Shown here piece by piece: positions 9,394 to 17,225 of a DNA stretch of 64,000 bases. A program made the position numbers and the translations under genes. Source of the stretch: Cellulomonas sp. Y8 (lineage in GTDB: Bacteria; Actinomycetota; Actinomycetes; Actinomycetales; Cellulomonadaceae); the NCBI RefSeq assembly GCF_008033115.1, contig NZ_CP041203.1:558001-622000 (forward strand), written 5' to 3'. The notes under the pieces are model-generated. The model saw nothing but the letters and a program-made list of their open reading frames with translations. It had not been told where the DNA came from and did not search any database. Numbering within the stretch: the first letter of the stretch is position 1; each line of letters begins with the position of its first letter.

Positions 9394-10308
9394 TCAGGCG
9401 GCGGAGCCGCGCGCGCCGGCGGACGCCGGGAAGAGCATGCGGGCCAGGAGGAGGAAGTACAGCGGGACCGCCGCGGCCAGCGCGAGCCACGACCACGCCA
9501 GCCCGACCGTCATCGTCAGCACCACGAACGCCAGGACCGCGACGAGCCCGAGCGCCGCGGAGTAGATGCCGAACCGCGCCGCCGCCTCCGGCTCCCGCGT
9601 GAACCGGTCCTGGCCCGCGGCCTGCCGCCCGAGCTCGACGGTCCACGGCTTGTGCCGGTTGGTCTGCGTCACGCCGAGGACCACGAACCCGAGCACGCCG
9701 GCGACGAGCAGCACCCCGGCCGCGACCGCGAGCCAGACGCGGCCGACGTCGGTCGCGAACAGCCCGCCGAGCCCGAGGGCCGTCACCACGGCCGCGCCCG
9801 CGGCGCCGAAGCCCAGCGCGCGCCCGCCGGGCAGCGGGTAGTTCTGCGTCGTCTCCTGGCGCAGCGCGTCGGCGACGACGACCCCGGTCGCCAGCCCGGC
9901 GACCACCCCGAGCGCCGCCCCCGCCCCGACCGACCACGCCAGCACGCCGGTCGCGACCAGCGCCACCAGAGCCGCCGCACCCGCCAGCACGACGGCGGCG
10001 AGCGTGATCCGCACGACGAACGCGGGCCGCGGCCGGACCCGGTGCGCGGACAGCAGCGCGGCGTACCCCGCGTCGTCCGCCGGGGCGTCGGCCACCGCGG
10101 CGACGACGTCGCGCAGGTCGCCGATCTCGGCCAGGGCCGTGCGGGCCGCCTCCGTGGGGGCCGCGCCGGCGGCCTCGAGGTCGGCGGCGCGGGCCATGAG
10201 GCTGGCGCGCACCTCCTCCTTGAGGTCCTGCGCCTCGTCCGAGGCCGGCGCCGCGGCGAACGCGCGGTCCAGCGCGCGGTGGATGCTCGTGTCGACGGTG
10301 GTGCTCAT
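9394..10308 (-). CDS. HAAS-domain integral membrane protein (PadR partner)
   Basis: 304 residues. Residues about 1-70 are charged, Ala-rich and helical (DLKEEVRASLMARAADLEAAG, then EIGDLRDVVAAVAD) and resemble the HAAS/permease-prefix signalling domain that accompanies PadR regulators. Six to seven hydrophobic helices follow, ending in a short Ala/Gly tail. Its ATG overlaps the padR stop by 4 bases (ATGA), so the two are co-translated. The domain assignment is by resemblance. The role, perhaps membrane sensing or envelope-stress signalling to PadR, is inferred; no transport or catalytic motif is seen. Confidence 0.75.
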   Translation of the reverse strand: MSTTVDTSIHRALDRAFAAAPASDEAQDLKEEVRASLMARAADLEAAGAAPTEAARTALAEIGDLRDVVAAVADAPADDAGYAALLSAHRVRPRPAFVVRITLAAVVLAGAAALVALVATGVLAWSVGAGAALGVVAGLATGVVVADALRQETTQNYPLPGGRALGFGAAGAAVVTALGLGGLFATDVGRVWLAVAAGVLLVAGVLGFVVLGVTQTNRHKPWTVELGRQAAGQDRFTREPEAAARFGIYSAALGLVAVLAFVVLTMTVGLAWSWLALAAAVPLYFLLLARMLFPASAGARGSAA

Positions 10309-10682
10309 CGCGGGCCCTCCTCGAGGTCCAGGAGCGTGTTGATGATCTGCTGGGTGGCGCGCCAGTCGGCGACGTTGCGGCGGTACACGGCGCGCCCGGC
10401 GTCGGTGATCCGGTAGTACTTGCGGCGGCCGCCCTGGGACTCGTCGCCCCAGTAGGCCTCGACGAGGCCGTCGCGGGCGAGCCGCCGGAACGAGGCGTAC
10501 AGCGTCGCCTCCTTGATCTCGTGCTGGCCGCCGGTCGCGTCGCGGATGGCCTTGTAGACCTCGAAGCCGTACCGGTCGGTGCGGCGCAGCACCCCGAGCA
10601 CGATCGTGTCGGTGTGCCCTCGCAGCAGGTCGGCGGCGAACGCGTCCGACCCCGCGGCCGGGCGGTCGGGTGCCTGTGTCAT
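10305..10682 (-). CDS. PadR-family transcriptional regulator
   Basis: 125-residue winged-helix regulator. The PadR core is clear: DTIVLGVLRRTDRYGFEVYK, the wing region EATLYASFRRLARDGLV, then GGRRKYYRIT, and a C-terminal dimerisation helix ending TLLDLEEGPR. It is first in a two-gene unit with the HAAS membrane protein, the usual arrangement for this pair, and is probably autoregulatory. TACGGT ends 7 bases before the ATG. An inverted repeat (CGAGTA/TACTCG, 15-base spacer) surrounds it. Ligand unknown. Confidence 0.9.
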   Translation of the reverse strand: MTQAPDRPAAGSDAFAADLLRGHTDTIVLGVLRRTDRYGFEVYKAIRDATGGQHEIKEATLYASFRRLARDGLVEAYWGDESQGGRRKYYRITDAGRAVYRRNVADWRATQQIINTLLDLEEGPR

Positions 10683-10684
10683 GT

Positions 10685-10711
10685 CGAGTACCGTAACAGA
10701 TCAACTACTCG
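10685..10711 (-). promoter_or_regulatory. padR -10 box inside a candidate PadR operator
   Basis: TACGGT (10690-10695, minus strand) ends 7 bases before the padR ATG. It lies inside a CGAGTA (10685-10690) / TACTCG (10706-10711) inverted repeat, so a bound protein would cover the promoter. Autoregulation is inferred. Confidence 0.45.
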
Positions 10712-10742
10712 TGCCACCAGAGTTCTCGCCCAGAACCACATC

Positions 10743-10808
10743 CGCCGAGATGGCAACTCTCGGCTGTGACCGGGGCGCCTCGCACAGCCGAGAGTTGCCA
10801 TCTCGGCG
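10743..10808. terminator. Perfect 26-bp palindrome downstream of the glyS-yibEF unit
   Basis: Arms 10743-10768 and 10783-10808 are perfectly complementary around a 14-base loop. Placed after the second yibEF gene and before the padR promoter. No T-tract. Related in outline to the palindrome at 6663. Confidence 0.65.
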
Positions 10809-10840
10809 AGGAGCGGGCGTGGTCGGGCGAGAGGGCGGGG

Positions 10841-11983
10841 TCAGGCCGTCGGGGTCAGGCCGTCGGGATCAGGCGTCGGGGCGGCGGCGTCCTGGTCGCT
10901 CGCCGGCTCCCCCGCGGCGAGCGCCGCCGGGGGCGCGGCCAGGGCCGCGGCGATCGCGGTCGTCAGCGGGATCGCCAGCACCAGGCCGATCGAGCCGACC
11001 AGCGTCCGCACGACCTCCTCCGCGATCTCCCCGCTCGTCAGCGTGTCGAGCAGCGTCCGGTCCGACATCGCCACGAGCAGGATCAGCGGCAGCGCCGCGC
11101 CGAGGTACGCGAACGCCACGGTGTACACCGTCGACGCGATGTGGTCCCGCCCGATCCGCATGCCGCCGCGGAACAGGTCCCGCCGGGAGGCGGCCGGCGA
11201 CAGCGCCCGGATCTCCCACACCGCCGACACCTGGGTGATCGTCACGTCGTTGAGCACGCCCAGCCCGGCGAGCACGATGCCGCACAGCAAGATGCCCTGC
11301 AGGTCCGCGAGCGGGGCGTTGGCCCGCAGGTCCAGCGCGTACTCGCCGCTCAGGAACGTCAGGTGCGTCGCCCCGGTGGCCCAGGCGGCGAGCGCGCCCG
11401 TCGCCAGCAGCCCGCCGAGGGTGCCGAGCAGCGCCGTCGACGTCCGGATCGACACCCCGTGCGCCAGGTAGAGCAGCACGAACATGAGCGCCGACGCGGT
11501 GACCAGCGCGACGGGCAGCGGCGGACCGCCGGTCAGCAGCGCGGGCACCGTGAACCACAGCACGCCGCCGACCGACACCACCAGCCCCGCCAGCGCCCCG
11601 AGCCCGCGCAGCCGCGCCACCGCCAGCACGAGCACGCCCATGACGGCCGCGAGCAGCGCCATCGGCGGCCCGCGCACCAGGTCGACGAACACGTACGGCG
11701 CCGCACCCCCGGCCTGCGGCAGCGTCAGCACCCGGATCCGGTCCCCCGCCTCGATGACGTCGAGGTACTCGGGCGCGACCTGCACGGTGATCGACGTGCC
11801 GTCGTCGGTCTCCGCGAGCAGCGCCGGCCCGGTCTCCGCGTCCGCGAGCAGGTCGACGTCGGTGGCGGTCACCTCGACGTACGACGACCCGTCGGGCGTG
11901 GTCTGCAGCGTCGGCGCGTCCTCGCGCGGCCAGAGCGCCACGAGCCCGGCCACGGTCGCGAGCAGCGCGACGCCGAGCAGCAC
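10841..11983 (-). CDS. YibE/F-like multi-pass membrane protein (intact paralogue)
   Basis: Intact YibE/F family protein, 380 residues from GTG 11983. N-terminal membrane helix, an extracytoplasmic beta-rich stretch (about 25-95), then about seven helices with GLGVLNDVTITQVSA and RGGMRIGRDHIASTVYT, then an Ala/Pro/Asp tail. Upstream the frame stays open for 28 codons back to the glyS stop and reads a His-rich SHGHAHG, a feature common at the N-terminus of this family, but contains no ATG, GTG or TTG. Either the true start is the CTG at 12067 or a base error hides it. Downstream of glyS and probably co-transcribed. Function unknown; metal handling is a guess from the His-rich lead and the nearby zinc importer. 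Confidence 0.82.
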   Translation of the reverse strand: MLLGVALLATVAGLVALWPREDAPTLQTTPDGSSYVEVTATDVDLLADAETGPALLAETDDGTSITVQVAPEYLDVIEAGDRIRVLTLPQAGGAAPYVFVDLVRGPPMALLAAVMGVLVLAVARLRGLGALAGLVVSVGGVLWFTVPALLTGGPPLPVALVTASALMFVLLYLAHGVSIRTSTALLGTLGGLLATGALAAWATGATHLTFLSGEYALDLRANAPLADLQGILLCGIVLAGLGVLNDVTITQVSAVWEIRALSPAASRRDLFRGGMRIGRDHIASTVYTVAFAYLGAALPLILLVAMSDRTLLDTLTSGEIAEEVVRTLVGSIGLVLAIPLTTAIAAALAAPPAALAAGEPASDQDAAAPTPDPDGLTPTA

Positions 11984-12070
11984 GACGACGACGGCGCGGG
12001 CCCGCCTCCCGACGGTGACGTCGGGGGCGGGACCCGCGCCGTGCGCGTGGCCGTGCGAGAGGCCCAGGGG

Positions 12071-13456
12071 TCAGGCCCCGACGAGCCGCTGCGCGAGGTA
12101 GCCGGTCACCTGGTCGAGCGCGACCCGCTCCTGGGTCATGTCGTCGCGGTGCCGGATCGTGACGGCCTGGTCCTCGAGCGTGTCGAAGTCGACCGTGATG
12201 CAGAACGGGGTGCCGATCTCGTCCTGGCGGCGGTACCGGCGGCCGATGGCGCCGGCGTCGTCGAAGTCGACGTTCCAGGACTTGCGGAGCTCCGCGGCGA
12301 GGTCGCGCGCCTTGGGCGACAGGGCCTCGTTGCGGGACAGCGGCAGCACGGCGGCCTTGACCGGCGCGAGGCGCGGGTCGAGCTTCAGCACGGTGCGCTT
12401 GTCGACGCCACCCTTGGCGTTCGGCGCCTCGTCCTCGGCGTAGGACTCGATGAGGAACGCCATGAGCGACCGGGTCAGGCCCGCGGCCGGCTCGATGACG
12501 TACGGCACCCAGCGCTCGTCCTTGGTCTGGTCGAAGTACGACAGGTCCTGGCCGGAGTGCTTGCTGTGCGTCGACAGGTCGAAGTCGGTGCGGTTCGCGA
12601 TGCCCTCGAGCTCGCCCCACTCGGAGCCGCTGAACCCGAACTTGTACTCGATGTCGACGGTGCGCTTGGAGTAGTGCGACAGCTTCTCGGCCGGGTGCTC
12701 GTAGTGCCGCAGGTTCTCGCGGGAGATGCCCAGGTCGACGTACCAGTCGGTGCGCTGGTCGATCCAGTACTGGTGCCAGGTCTCGTCGGTGCCGGGCTCG
12801 ACGAAGAACTCCATCTCCATCTGCTCGAACTCGCGGGTCCGGAAGATGAAGTTCCCGGGGGTGATCTCGTTGCGGAACGACTTGCCGATCTGGCCGATCC
12901 CGAACGGCGGCTTCTTGCGGGCCGTGGTCAGCACGTTGGCGAAGTTCACGAAGATGCCCTGGGCGGTCTCGGGCCGCAGGTAGTGCAGGCCGGACTCGTC
13001 CTCGACGGGGCCGAGGTACGTCTTCAGCATCATGTTGAAGTCGCGGGGCTCGGTCCACTGGCCGCGGGTGCCGCAGTTCGGGCAGGCGATGTCGGCCAGG
13101 CCGTTCTCGGGCGCGCGGCCCTTCTTCTCCTCGTACTCCTCGAGCATGTGGTCCTCGCGGAACCGCTTGTGGCAGTGCAGGCACTCCGTCAGGGGGTCGG
13201 TGAACACGCCGACGTGGCCGGAGGCCACCCACACCTGGCGGGGCAGGATCACCGCGGAGTCGAGGCCGACGACGTCGTCGCGCGACTGCACGACCGTGCG
13301 CCACCACTGCTTCTTGATGTTCTCCTTGAGCTCGACGCCCAGCGGCCCGTAGTCCCACGCGGAGCGGGAACCGCCGTAGATCTCGCCGCTCTGGAAGACG
13401 AAGCCGCGCCGCTTGGCGAGGGAGACGACGGAGTCGAGACGGGACGGTGCTGCCAC
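12071..13456 (-). CDS. glyS: Glycyl-tRNA synthetase (alpha2 type)
   Basis: 461-residue class II synthetase charging tRNA-Gly. Visible features: N-terminal [18 protein letters not shown], the zinc-binding pairs CLHCHKRF and CPNCGTRG, motif 2 region [25 protein letters not shown], and C-terminal anticodon-binding domain. GTG 13456 is chosen because AGGAG lies 8 bases upstream; the frame continues open further up without homology. The 55-base leader contains a small GCGCC/GGCGC hairpin but no T-box. Divergent from znuA. Confidence 0.96.
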   Translation of the reverse strand: MAAPSRLDSVVSLAKRRGFVFQSGEIYGGSRSAWDYGPLGVELKENIKKQWWRTVVQSRDDVVGLDSAVILPRQVWVASGHVGVFTDPLTECLHCHKRFREDHMLEEYEEKKGRAPENGLADIACPNCGTRGQWTEPRDFNMMLKTYLGPVEDESGLHYLRPETAQGIFVNFANVLTTARKKPPFGIGQIGKSFRNEITPGNFIFRTREFEQMEMEFFVEPGTDETWHQYWIDQRTDWYVDLGISRENLRHYEHPAEKLSHYSKRTVDIEYKFGFSGSEWGELEGIANRTDFDLSTHSKHSGQDLSYFDQTKDERWVPYVIEPAAGLTRSLMAFLIESYAEDEAPNAKGGVDKRTVLKLDPRLAPVKAAVLPLSRNEALSPKARDLAAELRKSWNVDFDDAGAIGRRYRRQDEIGTPFCITVDFDTLEDQAVTIRHRDDMTQERVALDQVTGYLAQRLVGA

Positions 13457-13520
13457 GGTGAGTGCTCCTGGTGCCGGGGTCCTGCGCGCCTGGGTGGCGC
13501 GGAGGGAGGGATCGTCCGAC

Positions 13521-13526
13521 AGGCTA
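13521..13526 (-). promoter_or_regulatory. Candidate -10 box of glyS
   Basis: TAGCCT on the minus strand, about 65 bases before the GTG, giving a leader that carries the AGGAG ribosome site. Confidence 0.35.
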
Positions 13527-13589
13527 CCGGGCCGCGCCCGCCCGTGACCGGCGACGCCGCACCTCGGACGGGCGCGTCGCCTCGCGGTT

Positions 13590-13618
13590 TTGACACTCGT
13601 TCTCAACAGTCCGATGAT
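13590..13618 (+). promoter_or_regulatory. znuA promoter with Zur-like operator
   Basis: Consensus -35 TTGACA (13590-13595), exactly 17 bases, -10 GATGAT (13613-13618), then 6 bases to the ATG. TGACACTCGTTCTCA (13591-13605) fits the TGA-N9-TCA outline of actinobacterial Zur boxes and overlaps the -35. Zinc repression is inferred from this and the operon content. Confidence 0.6.
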
Positions 13619-13624
13619 GGAGGC

Positions 13625-14575
13625 ATGCCCCGTCGTCGCACCCTGCCCCTCGCCGTGTCCGCGGGGGTCGTCCTCGCCCTGTCCGCCTGCTCCTCCCCGG
13701 GCTCGGGCGGCTCCGGCGGCGGGTCCGGCGACGGCGACGGCATCGCGGTGCTGGCCTCGTTCTACCCGCTGCAGTACGTGGCGCAGCAGGTCGGCGGCGA
13801 CCTCGTGTCCGTCGACACGCTGACGCCCCCCGGGGCCGAGCCGCACGACCTCGAGCTCTCCCCCGCCCAGGTGGACGAGGTGGGCCGCGCCGACCTGGTC
13901 GTGTACCTGTCGGAGTTCCAGGCCGCCGTGGACGACGCGGTGGACGCGAACCCGCCGGCGCACGTCGTGGACGCGGCTCAGGACACCGAGCTGCACGCCG
14001 CCGAGCACAGCGAGGACGGAGAGGAGGAAGCGGACGGCCACGGCGACCACGACCACGGCTCGCTCGACCCGCACTTCTGGCTCGACCCCACCCGGCTGCC
14101 CGCGGTCGCCGACGACGTCGCCGCGCAGCTGGCCGAGATCGACCCCGACCACGCCGACGAGTTCCAGGCCAACGCCGAGGCGTTCGCCCAGACGATGGCC
14201 GACCTCGACGCCGAGTACTCCACGGGCCTGGCGTCGTGCGAGAGCCGCACGATCGTCACCACGCACGAGGCGTTCTCCTACCTGGCCGAGCGGTACGACC
14301 TGGAGCAGGTCGGGATCTCCGGCGTCGACCCCGAGGGCGAGCCGTCGCCGGCGCGCCTGGCCGAGGTCGGGAAGGTCGTGCAGGACGAGGGCGTGTCCAC
14401 GATCTTCTTCGAGACGCTCGCCAGCCCGAAGGTCGCCGAGACGCTCGCCGACGAGCTGGGCGTCGACACCGCGGTGCTCGACCCGCTGGAGGGCCTGACG
14501 GACGACACGCAGGACTACGTCTCGGTCGCCCGGGCCAACCTGGAGACCCTCCGTACGGCACTCTCGTGCTCGTGA
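13625..14575 (+). CDS. znuA: Zinc ABC transporter substrate-binding lipoprotein
   Basis: 316-residue cluster A-I metal-binding protein. Lipoprotein signal with LSAC and the lipidated Cys at residue 22, then a Gly/Ser linker. The His/Asp/Glu-rich loop (about residues 125-150, containing DGHGDHDHG) typical of ZnuA, the ligand region [19 protein letters not shown] and [13 protein letters not shown] are visible. First gene of znuACB; its stop overlaps the znuC start by 4 bases. The Zur-like site in the promoter and the His-rich loop favour zinc over manganese. Confidence 0.93.
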   Translation: MPRRRTLPLAVSAGVVLALSACSSPGSGGSGGGSGDGDGIAVLASFYPLQYVAQQVGGDLVSVDTLTPPGAEPHDLELSPAQVDEVGRADLVVYLSEFQAAVDDAVDANPPAHVVDAAQDTELHAAEHSEDGEEEADGHGDHDHGSLDPHFWLDPTRLPAVADDVAAQLAEIDPDHADEFQANAEAFAQTMADLDAEYSTGLASCESRTIVTTHEAFSYLAERYDLEQVGISGVDPEGEPSPARLAEVGKVVQDEGVSTIFFETLASPKVAETLADELGVDTAVLDPLEGLTDDTQDYVSVARANLETLRTALSCS

Positions 14576-15363
14576 CCGACACCACCGCGCCCGAGCCCGC
14601 GGTCCTCGCCACCGGCGTCGACGTCGTCCTCGGCGGCCACCAGATCCTGTCCGGCGTCGACCTGCGGGTCGATCGCGGCGAGGTCGTCGCCCTGCTCGGC
14701 GCGAACGGCTCCGGGAAGTCGACGCTGGTGCGGGCCCTGCTGGGCATCGCGCCGCGCACCGCGGGCGAGGTCCGGCTGCTCGGCGGCGCGCTCGGCGACG
14801 GCGTCCCGTGGGAGCGCGTCGGCTACGTCCCGCAGCGGCTGCCGGCCGGCGGCGGCGTCCCGGCGACCGCGCTCGAGGTCGTGATGTCCGGCCTGGTGCA
14901 CGGCCGCACGCTCCGACCGCCGCGCGACGCCCGGAAGCGGGCGCTCGCCGCCCTGGAGGAGGTCGGCATGGCCCGGCACGCGCGCCGCTCGGTGCTGCAG
15001 ATGTCGGGCGGCCAGCAGCAGCGGGTGCTCATCGCCCGCGCGCTGGTCCGTCAGCCCGACCTGCTGGTGCTCGACGAGCCGACCTCCGGGATCGACCTGC
15101 CGACCCAGGAGACGTTCGTCGCCACGGTCCGCCGGCTGCACGAGCAGGGCGGCACCGTCCTGGTGATCCTGCACGAGCTCGGCTCGTTCGCCGGCCTGAT
15201 CGACCGCGCGGTCGCGTTGCGGCACGGCCGGGTCGTCTACGACGGCCCACCGCCGACCCCGCGTGGCGAGCACGCCGGCCCCGAGCACGAGCACACCCAC
15301 CCGCACGCCGACCCGCCCCCGCCGGACCCGGGCACGGGGCTGTCCATGGAGGTCCTGCCGTGA
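14572..15363 (+). CDS. znuC: Zinc ABC transporter ATP-binding protein
   Basis: 263-residue ABC ATPase energising zinc uptake. Walker [10 protein letters not shown], signature [15 protein letters not shown] (a variant of LSGGQ), Walker [13 protein letters not shown] and the switch His in VILHELG are present. The C-terminus is His/Pro-rich (HEHTHPHAD), perhaps metal-binding. GTG start and TGA stop each overlap the neighbour by 4 bases (GTGA), implying coupled translation of znuA-znuC-znuB. Confidence 0.94.
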   Translation: MTDTTAPEPAVLATGVDVVLGGHQILSGVDLRVDRGEVVALLGANGSGKSTLVRALLGIAPRTAGEVRLLGGALGDGVPWERVGYVPQRLPAGGGVPATALEVVMSGLVHGRTLRPPRDARKRALAALEEVGMARHARRSVLQMSGGQQQRVLIARALVRQPDLLVLDEPTSGIDLPTQETFVATVRRLHEQGGTVLVILHELGSFAGLIDRAVALRHGRVVYDGPPPTPRGEHAGPEHEHTHPHADPPPPDPGTGLSMEVLP

Positions 15364-16280
15364 CGTGGTTCGAGACGCTCGGGGCGATGCTGTCGTCCCC
15401 CCTGATGCAGCGCGCGCTCATCGCGGCCGTGCTGGTCGGCGCCGCCGCGCCCGTGGTCGGTACGTTCCTCGTGCAGCGCCGGCTCGCGCTGATGGGCGAC
15501 GGGCTCGGCCACGTCGCGCTCACCGGCGTCGCGCTCGGCTGGCTGGTCGGCACCTGGGCGGGCCTGGTCCCCCAGGACGCGCTCGCGATCCCGGGCGCCG
15601 TGGTCGCCGCGCTGATCGGCTCGGTCGCGATCGAGTGGGTGCGCGCCCGCGGCCGCACCTCCGGCGACCTGGCGCTCGCGCTGATGTTCTACGGCGGCAT
15701 CGCCGGCGGCGTGCTGCTCATCAAGCTGGCCGGCGGCACGAACGCCAACCTGGTGTCCTACCTGTTCGGCTCGATCTCCACCGTGTCGACCGGCGACCTG
15801 TGGTGGACCGCGGGCCTCGCCGTCGGCGTGCTGCTCGTCGGGCTCGGCCTGCGGCACGTGCTGTTCGCGGTGAGCCACGACGAGGAGTTCGCCCGCGGCT
15901 CGGGGCTGCCGGTGACCGCGCTCAACATGGTGGTCGCCGCGATGTCGGCGCTCACGGTCACGATCGCGATGCGCGTCGTCGGGCTGCTGCTGGTGAGCGC
16001 GCTGATGATCGTCCCGGTGGCGGTCGCGCAGCTCGTGGCCGGCTCGTTCTCGCGGGTCATGGCCCTCGCGTCGGGCATCGGCGTCGCGGTCAGCGTCGTC
16101 GGGCTGTCCATCACGTACTGGGAGGACATCCCGCCGGGCGCGACGATCGTGCTGCTGGCGATCGGGCTGTACGCGGTCGCGGCGGTCACGCGGCCGCTGC
16201 TGGCGCGGCGCGGCGACGAGGCCCCGCACGACCCGCACCCGGAGCTGCCGGACGACGTGGAGCTGCCGGCGGCCCGCTGA
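15360..16280 (+). CDS. znuB: Zinc ABC transporter permease
   Basis: 306-residue ABC-3 family permease forming the zinc channel. About eight to nine membrane helices; family motifs RRLALMGDGLGHVALTGVA near residue 38 and the conserved GLLLVSALMIVPVAVAQ region are visible. The C-terminal tail is hydrophilic (Asp, Pro, His). Last gene of the operon, ending 19 bases from the convergent bglG gene with no room for a separate terminator. Confidence 0.94.
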   Translation: MTWFETLGAMLSSPLMQRALIAAVLVGAAAPVVGTFLVQRRLALMGDGLGHVALTGVALGWLVGTWAGLVPQDALAIPGAVVAALIGSVAIEWVRARGRTSGDLALALMFYGGIAGGVLLIKLAGGTNANLVSYLFGSISTVSTGDLWWTAGLAVGVLLVGLGLRHVLFAVSHDEEFARGSGLPVTALNMVVAAMSALTVTIAMRVVGLLLVSALMIVPVAVAQLVAGSFSRVMALASGIGVAVSVVGLSITYWEDIPPGATIVLLAIGLYAVAAVTRPLLARRGDEAPHDPHPELPDDVELPAAR

Positions 16281-16299
16281 GCCCGCCGTCGCCGTCGTG

Positions 16300-17148
16300 T
16301 CAGGCCGGCTGCTGCGCGTCCTGGACCACGCGGGCGACGTGCAGCGCCAGGTACGCGACCTCGTCCGGGGTCAGGGACGCCTGCAGCCGGACCTCGACGA
16401 GCCGCGCGAGCCGGTCGGCGGTGTCGACCGCCTCCGGGTAGGTCGCGCGGATCGCGTCGCCCACGGCCGAGTGCTTCGCGTCGTCGAGCTGCCGGCGCTG
16501 GTGCACCCGCACGAACAGGTACCGCAGGTGGGTGACGAACCGCCCGACGCTCACCCCGCCCGCCTCGAGCGCGACCCCGTGCGCGCCGGCGACCACGTCC
16601 AGGAACTGCTGGATCAGCCCGGTCATCGTGTAGCTGAACGCGAGGTCGCCGGTGGCGAACCCGGCGTTGACCAGGTGCAGCGCCAGGCCGACCGCCTCCG
16701 TCGGCGGCAGCGGCGTGACCACGCGGGTGTTGATCGCCTCCAGCAGCCGCAGGGCCTGCGCGTGCTCGTCGGCGTACAGGTTGGTGACCTCGGCGAGCAG
16801 CGGGTACTCGACGGCCTGCCCGGCCTCGGCCCGCGCCAGGGCGAAGCTGACGTGGTCCGCCATCGCGACGACGAGCGCCGGGCGGCCGGCGACCGCCTGG
16901 AGGCCGACCTCGGTCAGCGCGTCGCCGACCAGCTGGACGTGCTCCGGCGGGATGCCCGCGAGCAGCCCCGCCAGGTGGTCCGGGTCCCGGCCGTCGTCGG
17001 GGCGGAACACGCGGACGATGCGCTCCGGGTCCGCGAGGTCGCCCGGGCGGGCCTGGAAGCCGAGGCCCCGGCCGGTGAGGATCACCTCGGAGCCGTCCTC
17101 GTCGCGCGCGAGGACCAGGTTGTTGTTGAACACGCGGAGGATGTCCAC
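16300..17148 (-). CDS. BglG/LicT-family transcriptional antiterminator
   Basis: 282-residue RNA-binding antiterminator. N-terminal co-antiterminator domain (DILRVFNNNLVLARDEDGSE, residues 2-21, with conserved FNNN and GRGLGF), then PRD1 with His in MADHVSFAL and ADEHAQAL, and PRD2 with RFVTHLRYLF and LALHVARVVQ, the histidines normally phosphorylated by PTS proteins. GTG chosen because GAGGAG lies 5 bases upstream. It follows the PTS permease gene in the same direction; its likely target is the RAT site in front of that gene. In this family, EII phosphorylates and inactivates the protein when sugar is absent. Confidence 0.93.
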   Translation of the reverse strand: MDILRVFNNNLVLARDEDGSEVILTGRGLGFQARPGDLADPERIVRVFRPDDGRDPDHLAGLLAGIPPEHVQLVGDALTEVGLQAVAGRPALVVAMADHVSFALARAEAGQAVEYPLLAEVTNLYADEHAQALRLLEAINTRVVTPLPPTEAVGLALHLVNAGFATGDLAFSYTMTGLIQQFLDVVAGAHGVALEAGGVSVGRFVTHLRYLFVRVHQRRQLDDAKHSAVGDAIRATYPEAVDTADRLARLVEVRLQASLTPDEVAYLALHVARVVQDAQQPA

Positions 17149-17184
17149 GTCGCTCCTCGCCGGGGCTCGGGTGGTCGGGGTGTC

Positions 17185-17220
17185 CGGGCGGGGCCGCGCG
17201 GTCGGGCGCGGCCCCGCCCG
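17185..17220 (-). terminator. Hairpin between the PTS permease gene and bglG-type gene
   Basis: Perfect 15-bp stem (17185-17199 with 17206-17220) and 6-base loop, directly after the permease stop. Probably sets a lower level of the downstream antiterminator mRNA. Confidence 0.6.
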
Positions 17221-17225
17221 GGCGG

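Noticed and set aside
12031..12067. CTG at 12067 as start of the second YibE/F protein
   Set aside because: CTG starts are very rare and no ribosome site precedes it. Kept GTG 11983 and noted the His-rich upstream reading instead.
13457..13520. T-box riboswitch in the glyS leader
   Set aside because: The leader is only about 60 bases, with one small hairpin and no T-box consensus or terminator.
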